Source of the DNA: Lachnospiraceae bacterium | GTDB taxonomy: Bacteria; Bacillota; Clostridia; Lachnospirales; Lachnospiraceae | Direction of reading: 5' to 3' | Assembly: GCA_016282215.1 (NCBI GenBank) | Contig: JAEEKC010000342.1 | Span: forward strand, 1 to 10,435 | Length of the DNA stretch: 10,435 nucleotides | Shown here: piece after piece, positions 6,368 through 10,435 of the stretch | Position numbering within the stretch: the stretch's first letter is position 1 | Layout: every line of letters begins with the position of its first letter | Translations under genes and position numbers: made by a program | The notes under the pieces: model-generated | The model's database searches: none | What the model was told of the DNA's origin: nothing | The model's input: only the letters and a program-made list of their open reading frames with translations

Positions 6368-8197
6368 GTGAAAAATCTTCTGATCTATCTGAAAGAATAT
6401 AAAAAAGAATGTGCACTTGCACCGCTCTTTAAGATGCTCGAGGCGATCCTTGAGCTCTTTGTCCCCCTCGCGGTTGCTGCTTTGATCGATGAGGGCATAG
6501 GGCACGGCAGGAAGGGCTATATCTTCGGCATGGTGGGCCTTCTGTTTTTGATGGCGGCCTTCGGACTTGCGGTAGCCGTGACAGCACAGTATTTTGCGGC
6601 AAAAGCAGCTGTGGGATTTGCGACAAATCTGCGGCACGCTCTTTTCTCCCATCTTCTGAAGTTTTCCTATACCGAGATCGATGAGATGGGTGCTTCGACC
6701 ATGATCACCCGTATGACAACGGATATCGGCAGCGCGCAGAACGGCGTTAACATGGTGCTGCGTCTTTTGCTGCGGTCGCCTTTTGTGGTCTTTGGCGCCA
6801 TGATCATGGCCTTTACCATCGATCCCTGGAGCGCCACGATCTTTGTGATGGTGATCTGCGGTCTTTCCGTCTGCGTCTTTGCCATCATGAATTTCCATAT
6901 TCCCATGATGAAGAAGATCCAGCAAAAGCTCGATAAGCTGACCGGAGCGGTTAGGGAAAACCTGACCGGCGTGCGGGTGCTGCGCGCTTTTGTCAAGGAA
7001 AAAGAAGAGATCGGACGGTTCGGCAGCAGAAACGAAGCATTGCTGGCTGAGCAGGAAAAAACAGGCATGGTTTCGGGACTTTTGAATCCGCTGACCTTTG
7101 TTGTTGTCAACGTAGGAGTGATCCTGCTCCTGCGTACCGGCGCAGTGCAGGTGGGGCGCGGCGCACTGTCAAGAGGTTCGGTCGTAGCGCTGTATAACTA
7201 TATGTCCCAGATCCTGGTGGAACTGATCAAACTGGCCAACCTGATCGTGACCATCAATAAAGCTCTGGCAGGCGCTGACAGGATCAGTGAGGCGCTTGCG
7301 GTGAATCCTTCCATGGTCTATGGAGAGGCTGCGGAGCAGACGAAGACGCAAACAGAACCGGTGATACAAACAGAACAGAAAACTCCGGTCGGACCGGCAA
7401 CACAAACAGAACATGGGGTACCGGAAGATGCCGTTGTCAGCTTTGAGCATGTGAGCCTGACATATAAAGGGGCGGGACAGGAAGCGCTTTCGGATATCAG
7501 CTTTACCGCCGGAAAAGGTCAGATTATCGGCATCATCGGCGGTACCGGCTGCGGAAAATCTTCACTGGTGAATCTCATCCCGCGTTTTTATGATGCGACA
7601 GAAGGCTCTGTCAAAGTATTTGGCAAAGATGTCAAGGAGTATGGGAAAGAGGAACTCTTATCGCTGGTTGGCATCGTGCCGCAGAAAGCCCAGGTCTTTG
7701 CCGGCAGCATAGCGGACAATCTTCGCTGGGGAAAAGAAAATGCGACAGAGGAAGAGCTAACGAAGGCAACCGAGATGGCTCAGGCAGCTGATGTGGTGGA
7801 AGCTAAGGGCGGCCTGTCCGGCATGATCGAGCAGGGCGGCAGAAACCTTTCCGGCGGGCAGAAACAAAGGCTGACCATAGCCAGGGCGCTGACCGGCGAC
7901 AAGCCCATCCTGATCCTGGATGACTCGTCCTCAGCCCTTGATATGGCAACAGACAAGCGCCTTCGAAAAGCGCTTTATGAAATGGAAAACAGGCCGACCA
8001 TCTTTATTGTATCCCAGAGAACGACATCCATCATGGATGCGGATATGATCTTAGTGCTGGATAACGGAACGCTGACGGATATGGGCAGCCATGAGCAGTT
8101 GCTCGGCAGGTGCGAATTGTATCAGGAAATCTATGATTCCCAGAAAATGCCTGCGGCATCCGGTTTCGGATCAGGATCAGGGGAGGTGAGACTATGA
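6368..8197 (+). CDS. Heterodimeric ABC exporter subunit with degenerate ATP site (permease-ATPase fusion)
   Basis: This 609-residue half-transporter has a six-helix type IV exporter membrane domain (about 1-315), an unusual linker (about 322-351) and a nucleotide-binding domain (about 357-600). Walker A is GGTGCGKS (391-398), the Q-loop is VPQKAQ, and the signature is canonical LSGGQ (494-498). Walker B ends LDD (D518, D519), with Asp where the catalytic Glu normally stands. The switch position is Gln (Q550 in SQRTTS) instead of His. These two changes mark the degenerate-site partner of pairs such as TM287/288, BmrCD or LmrCD. GTG start with AGAGG 7 nt upstream. The stop overlaps the next gene's ATG (ATGA at 8194-8197), so the two are translationally coupled. 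Family members export drugs, lipids or peptides; the substrate is unknown. At about 30 residues over the usual length, the excess is mostly the repeat-bearing linker. Confidence 0.93.
   Translation: MKNLLIYLKEYKKECALAPLFKMLEAILELFVPLAVAALIDEGIGHGRKGYIFGMVGLLFLMAAFGLAVAVTAQYFAAKAAVGFATNLRHALFSHLLKFSYTEIDEMGASTMITRMTTDIGSAQNGVNMVLRLLLRSPFVVFGAMIMAFTIDPWSATIFVMVICGLSVCVFAIMNFHIPMMKKIQQKLDKLTGAVRENLTGVRVLRAFVKEKEEIGRFGSRNEALLAEQEKTGMVSGLLNPLTFVVVNVGVILLLRTGAVQVGRGALSRGSVVALYNYMSQILVELIKLANLIVTINKALAGADRISEALAVNPSMVYGEAAEQTKTQTEPVIQTEQKTPVGPATQTEHGVPEDAVVSFEHVSLTYKGAGQEALSDISFTAGKGQIIGIIGGTGCGKSSLVNLIPRFYDATEGSVKVFGKDVKEYGKEELLSLVGIVPQKAQVFAGSIADNLRWGKENATEEELTKATEMAQAADVVEAKGGLSGMIEQGGRNLSGGQKQRLTIARALTGDKPILILDDSSSALDMATDKRLRKALYEMENRPTIFIVSQRTTSIMDADMILVLDNGTLTDMGSHEQLLGRCELYQEIYDSQKMPAASGFGSGSGEVRL
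7349..7420 (+). repeat. 18-bp periodic repeat in the ABC linker (QTE repeats)
   Basis: The 10-mer CAAACAGAAC occurs exactly at 7349, 7367 and 7403, spaced 18 and 36 bp, so it is consistent with an 18-bp unit of which the third copy (7385-7402) has diverged. In the protein this gives QTE at matching steps in a polar, Pro/Thr/Gln-rich stretch between the membrane domain and the ATPase domain. An 18-bp unit preserves the frame, so copy number could vary between strains without breaking the gene. Confidence 0.8.
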
Positions 8198-10017
8198 AAA
8201 TACCTCTGATCAACAAAATATTTGCGAAAAAAACAGCAGCAGATGAAAACAACAAAAAGCAGGATGCGCAGCAGGGGCAGAATGCGTCTCAGATGAGCCA
8301 GGGACAGATCCTTCGCATGGTCTGGGAATATGCGGCCAGCTACCGGCTCTGGATCATTCTGCTTTTGCTCCTGTCCCTTGCGATCGTTGTGGGCACGCTG
8401 TATGTACCGATCCTGGTAGGATATGTGATCGATTGTATCGAGCCGTACAATATCCGCATGGGGCTGATCAAAAAGTACTTTATCTGGATTGGTATCGATG
8501 TCGGTATTACGGCGCTTTTACAATGGATCATGAATGTGCTCTGCAACAAGGTTTCCTATCGGATCGTCAGAGACGTCAGAAAGGATGCCTTTGAAAAAAT
8601 CCAGTCCCTGCCCCTGTCATGGCTCGATAAACACCCGACAGGTGATCTGGTGGCACGCATCATGACAGATACGGATCAGTTTGCTGACGGCCTTCTGATG
8701 GGCTTTACGCAGCTGTTTACGGGTGTGGCAACGATCCTTGGTACGCTGTTTATCATGCTGCGGCTCTCTGTACTGATCACTCTGGTTGTGGTGGTAGTTA
8801 CACCGCTTTCCTTGTTTGTAGCATCTTTCATCGCAAAGCGAACCTTTGACCTGTTCCGTGTGCAGTCGGAGATCCGCGGCCGGCAGACAGCGCTCATCGA
8901 TGAAGTGCTGACCGGGGAAAAAGTGGTGAAAGCCTTCGGGCAGGAAGAAAAGATGGCACAGCGGTTTGATGAGATCAACCAGCAGCTTTCCACGGCTTCT
9001 GTGAAAGCCCTGTTTTTCTCGTCGCTGACCAATCCCTGCACCCGTTTTGTGAATGCGCTTGTTTATGCTGTGGTAGCCCTTGCCGGAGGATTCTATGTGC
9101 TTGCCTCAAAAATGTCCGTCGGACTTTTGGCGGTGTTCCTGAGCTATTCGACCCAGTATACAAAGCCGTTTAATGAGATCTCAGGCGTGGTGACGGAGCT
9201 GCAAAACGCGATCGCCTGCGCAGGAAGGATCTTTGAGATCATCCACGCAAAGCCGCAGGAGCCGGATGCGCAGGATGCGATGAAACTGACGGATGCGAAG
9301 GGGAGAGTTGTCTGTGAGAATCTGACTTTTTCCTATGATCCGGAAAAGAAACTGATCACGGACTTTAATGTATCTGTGAAGCCCGGGCAGAATATCGCAA
9401 TCGTCGGGCCTACAGGCTGCGGCAAAACGACCTTGATCAATCTGCTCATGCGCTTTTATGATCCGGTCAGCGGCAGTATCAACGTTGACGGGAATGATAT
9501 TCAGAATATCACAAGGGACAGCCTGCGTTCATCCTACGGCATGGTACTGCAGGAGACCTGGCTTCGGGCCGGTACGATCCGGGATAATATTAAGATGGGC
9601 AAGCCCGATGCGACTGATGAAGAGATGGTCGCTGCTGCAAAGGCGGCATATGCAGATTCCTTTATCCGGCGGTTGCCTTTCGGCTATGACACTGTGATCG
9701 GCGAGGACGGCGGAATGCTTTCAGCCGGTCAAAAGCAGCTTTTGTGCATCAGCCGTGTCATGCTGGCCTTGCCGCCGATGCTGATACTTGATGAGGCGAC
9801 TTCGTCCATTGATACCCGCACAGAGATGAAGATCCAGGCGGCGTTCATCAGCATGATGGAAGACCGCACCACCTTTATCGTGGCACACAGACTCAGTACC
9901 ATCCGGCGGGCAGATCTGATCCTGGTCATGAAAGACGGCGATATCATAGAGCAGGGAACCCACGAAAGCCTTATGGCACAGGACGGTTTTTATGCATCAT
10001 TGCAAAGGGCAGTATAG
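8194..10017 (+). CDS. Heterodimeric ABC exporter subunit with catalytic ATP site (permease-ATPase fusion)
   Basis: This 607-residue half-transporter is the partner of the preceding gene. Residues 1-40 are a charged, Gln-rich cytoplasmic tail (KKQDAQQGQNASQ). A six-helix membrane domain follows at about 45-330 (first segment LWIILLLLLSLAIVVGTL) and the ATPase domain at about 366-600. Walker A is GPTGCGKT (405-412), Q-loop VLQETW, Walker B LILDE with catalytic E534, and switch H565 in AHRLST. The signature is LSAGQ (509-513), with Ala for the second-position Gly. The canonical ATP site is therefore built from this Walker A/B/His and the partner's LSGGQ. The degenerate site uses this LSAGQ with the partner's Asp and Gln. 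Ribosome binding site GGGAGGTG (8181-8188) lies 5 nt before the ATG within the upstream gene. No terminator hairpin is visible between the stop and the tRNA promoter. Confidence 0.94.
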   Translation: MKIPLINKIFAKKTAADENNKKQDAQQGQNASQMSQGQILRMVWEYAASYRLWIILLLLLSLAIVVGTLYVPILVGYVIDCIEPYNIRMGLIKKYFIWIGIDVGITALLQWIMNVLCNKVSYRIVRDVRKDAFEKIQSLPLSWLDKHPTGDLVARIMTDTDQFADGLLMGFTQLFTGVATILGTLFIMLRLSVLITLVVVVVTPLSLFVASFIAKRTFDLFRVQSEIRGRQTALIDEVLTGEKVVKAFGQEEKMAQRFDEINQQLSTASVKALFFSSLTNPCTRFVNALVYAVVALAGGFYVLASKMSVGLLAVFLSYSTQYTKPFNEISGVVTELQNAIACAGRIFEIIHAKPQEPDAQDAMKLTDAKGRVVCENLTFSYDPEKKLITDFNVSVKPGQNIAIVGPTGCGKTTLINLLMRFYDPVSGSINVDGNDIQNITRDSLRSSYGMVLQETWLRAGTIRDNIKMGKPDATDEEMVAAAKAAYADSFIRRLPFGYDTVIGEDGGMLSAGQKQLLCISRVMLALPPMLILDEATSSIDTRTEMKIQAAFISMMEDRTTFIVAHRLSTIRRADLILVMKDGDIIEQGTHESLMAQDGFYASLQRAV

Positions 10018-10053
10018 GGTAAAGAATTAAAGGCAGATATGTGAATTTTTCTC

Positions 10054-10082
10054 TTGACAGGTATGCCACAAAATGGTATTAT
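10054..10082 (+). promoter_or_regulatory. Near-consensus promoter of tRNA-Leu
   Basis: TTGACA (10054-10059), a 17-bp spacer and TATTAT (10077-10082), with an extended -10 TGG (10074-10076), make this the strongest promoter in the window. Transcription would start near 10089, about 12 nt before the mature tRNA, as expected for a stable RNA gene. Confidence 0.88.
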
Positions 10083-10100
10083 ACTACTTGCGTCAAGCAA

Positions 10101-10184
10101 GCGGAGGTGTCGGAACTGGCAGACGAGCAAGACTAAGGATCTTGTGTTAGCAATAACGTGTGGGTTCAAGTCCCATCCTCCGCA
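10101..10184 (+). tRNA. tRNA-Leu, anticodon AAG (reads CUU; wider if A34 becomes inosine)
   Basis: The 84-nt class II tRNA folds fully. The acceptor GCGGAGG pairs with CCTCCGC (10177-10183), with discriminator A at 10184. The D arm is TCG...CGA with the Leu-typical GAACTGGCAGA loop. The anticodon stem is CAAGA/TCTTG (10128-10132, 10140-10144) with loop CTAAGGA, which puts AAG at 10135-10137. A long variable arm forms GTTA-GCAA-TAAC. The T arm is GTGGG-TTCAAGT-CCCAT. CCA is not encoded and must be added after 3' processing. The class II shape and discriminator A fit leucine. Confidence 0.96.
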
Positions 10185-10234
10185 TACAGAAGCAGGGCAA
10201 GTGCAAAGCACTTGTCCTGTTTCTGTATGCGGAG
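10178..10234 (+). repeat. Long hairpin overlapping the tRNA 3' end (27-bp arms, 3-nt loop)
   Basis: Bases 10178-10204 pair with 10208-10234 over 27 positions without a mismatch (two G-U pairs), leaving an AAA loop. The first seven bases of the left arm are the tRNA acceptor 3' strand plus the discriminator. The right arm ends in GCGGAG, a copy of the tRNA 5' end. No T-run follows (TTCTACCCGC), so it is not a standard intrinsic terminator. It may be a terminator of unusual form, an RNA-processing element or a palindromic insertion; the function is not known. Confidence 0.85.
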
Positions 10235-10257
10235 TTCTACCCGCAAACCTGTATTTA

Positions 10258-10266
10258 TGGTACAAT
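10258..10266 (+). promoter_or_regulatory. Candidate extended -10 promoter of the chromate transporter gene
   Basis: TGG followed by TACAAT (10261-10266) is a good extended -10, but no -35 box is evident 16-18 bp upstream. The start site would fall near 10273, about 54 nt before the TTG start codon. A second weak option is TTGGAA (10277-10282) with TTTAAT (10301-10306). Confidence 0.45.
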
Positions 10267-10326
10267 AGGAGCATATTTGGAATATTATCTTACAGTAGAA
10301 TTTAATATACAAAGAGGTATAGAGAT

Positions 10327-10435
10327 TTGCCGGTACTCATAGATTTATTTCTGACTTTCGCCAAAATCGGATTGTTCACCTTTGGCGGAGGATATGCAAT
10401 GATCTCGCTTATAGAGAATGATTGCGTAGAAAAGA
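10327..10435 (+). CDS. ChrA-type chromate transporter, N-terminal fragment (3' truncated by the window edge)
   Basis: The frame runs open to the window end and covers 36 codons. The sequence after the start (LIDLFLTFAKIGLFTFGGGYAMISLI) is the characteristic first helix and FGGGYAM motif of the chromate ion transporter (CHR) family. Start TTG 10327 is chosen because AAAGAGG (10311-10317) lies 9 nt upstream and an in-frame TAA at 10303-10305 excludes earlier starts. CHR proteins are inner-membrane anion carriers. In Firmicutes they often occur as two adjacent half-length genes (about 190 residues each), so a second copy may lie beyond the window. Transport of chromate is known for some members only; the real substrate here is open. 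Confidence 0.85.
   Translation, partial: MPVLIDLFLTFAKIGLFTFGGGYAMISLIENDCVEK

Noticed and set aside
6269..6925. Minus-strand open frame of 218 codons, rich in His, Asp and Lys
   Set aside because: It lies antisense to the well-supported ABC subunit, has odd composition, no ribosome binding site and no recognisable domain, so it is a shadow frame.
10178..10240. Hairpin after tRNA-Leu as an ordinary intrinsic terminator
   Set aside because: No T-run follows the stem and the arm reaches into the tRNA, so it was recorded as a hairpin of unknown role.
9990..10274. Minus-strand frame over the tRNA with a GWDLNPHV-like peptide
   Set aside because: This peptide is a known false translation of the complement of tRNA genes; the region is occupied by tRNA-Leu and the hairpin.
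10054..10305. Plus-strand frames of 83 and 60 codons across the tRNA and hairpin
   Set aside because: They start inside the tRNA promoter or the tRNA and lack homology and ribosome binding sites.
1..10435. CRISPR array, insertion sequence, phage or defence system
   Set aside because: No regularly spaced repeats with spacers, no transposase or integrase, no phage-like or defence-type genes were seen; gene content is chromosomal.

Overview
The window looks like a stretch of chromosome from a low-to-mid GC Gram-positive anaerobe in the Clostridia, most likely Lachnospiraceae. The reasons are the infC-rpmI-rplT order behind an L20-type attenuator leader, strong AGGAGG ribosome binding sites, a YheI/YheH (TM287/288)-type ABC exporter pair, a tRNA-Leu with an AAG anticodon, and the style of the proteins. 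This is inferred from gene content and family resemblance; no database was searched. Both ends cut through genes.

Layout. 1-2049: 3' part of a PAS-like/GGDEF/EAL/PAS-like cyclic-di-GMP protein with a degenerate GGDEF site and a complete EAL motif set. 2056-2811: a PHP-family metal phosphoesterase, 6 bp downstream and probably cotranscribed. 2828-4284: the translation operon, made of a strong promoter, a leader with a terminator and a matching antiterminator segment, infC (best start is ATT at 3100), rpmI, rplT and a branched terminator. 4343-5452: a secreted SGNH/sialate-O-acetylesterase-like enzyme with a bacterial Ig-like domain. 5449-6276 (minus): a Cof-type HAD phosphatase whose stop codon overlaps that of the esterase gene. 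6368-10017: two ABC half-transporters overlapping by ATGA, which together form an asymmetric heterodimeric exporter. 10054-10184: a consensus promoter and tRNA-Leu(AAG). 10178-10234: a 27-bp-arm hairpin that begins inside the tRNA 3' end and lacks a U-tract. 10327-end: the start of a ChrA-type chromate transporter gene.

How the parts work together. The ribosomal operon carries the expected feedback controls: L20 acting on the leader, and IF3 acting on its own non-canonical start. The ABC pair divides labour, with one degenerate and one catalytic ATP site. Four proposed promoters (infC, HAD, tRNA, chrA) share the extended -10 sequence ATGGTAnnnT, which suggests a common sigma-A preference in this genome.

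Novelty. Most of the window is ordinary housekeeping or well-known families. I do not see an undescribed defence, mobile or biosynthetic system. The least explained item is the long hairpin fused to the tRNA 3' end. Secondary items are the EAL-PHP gene pair and the 18-bp repeat in the ABC linker.
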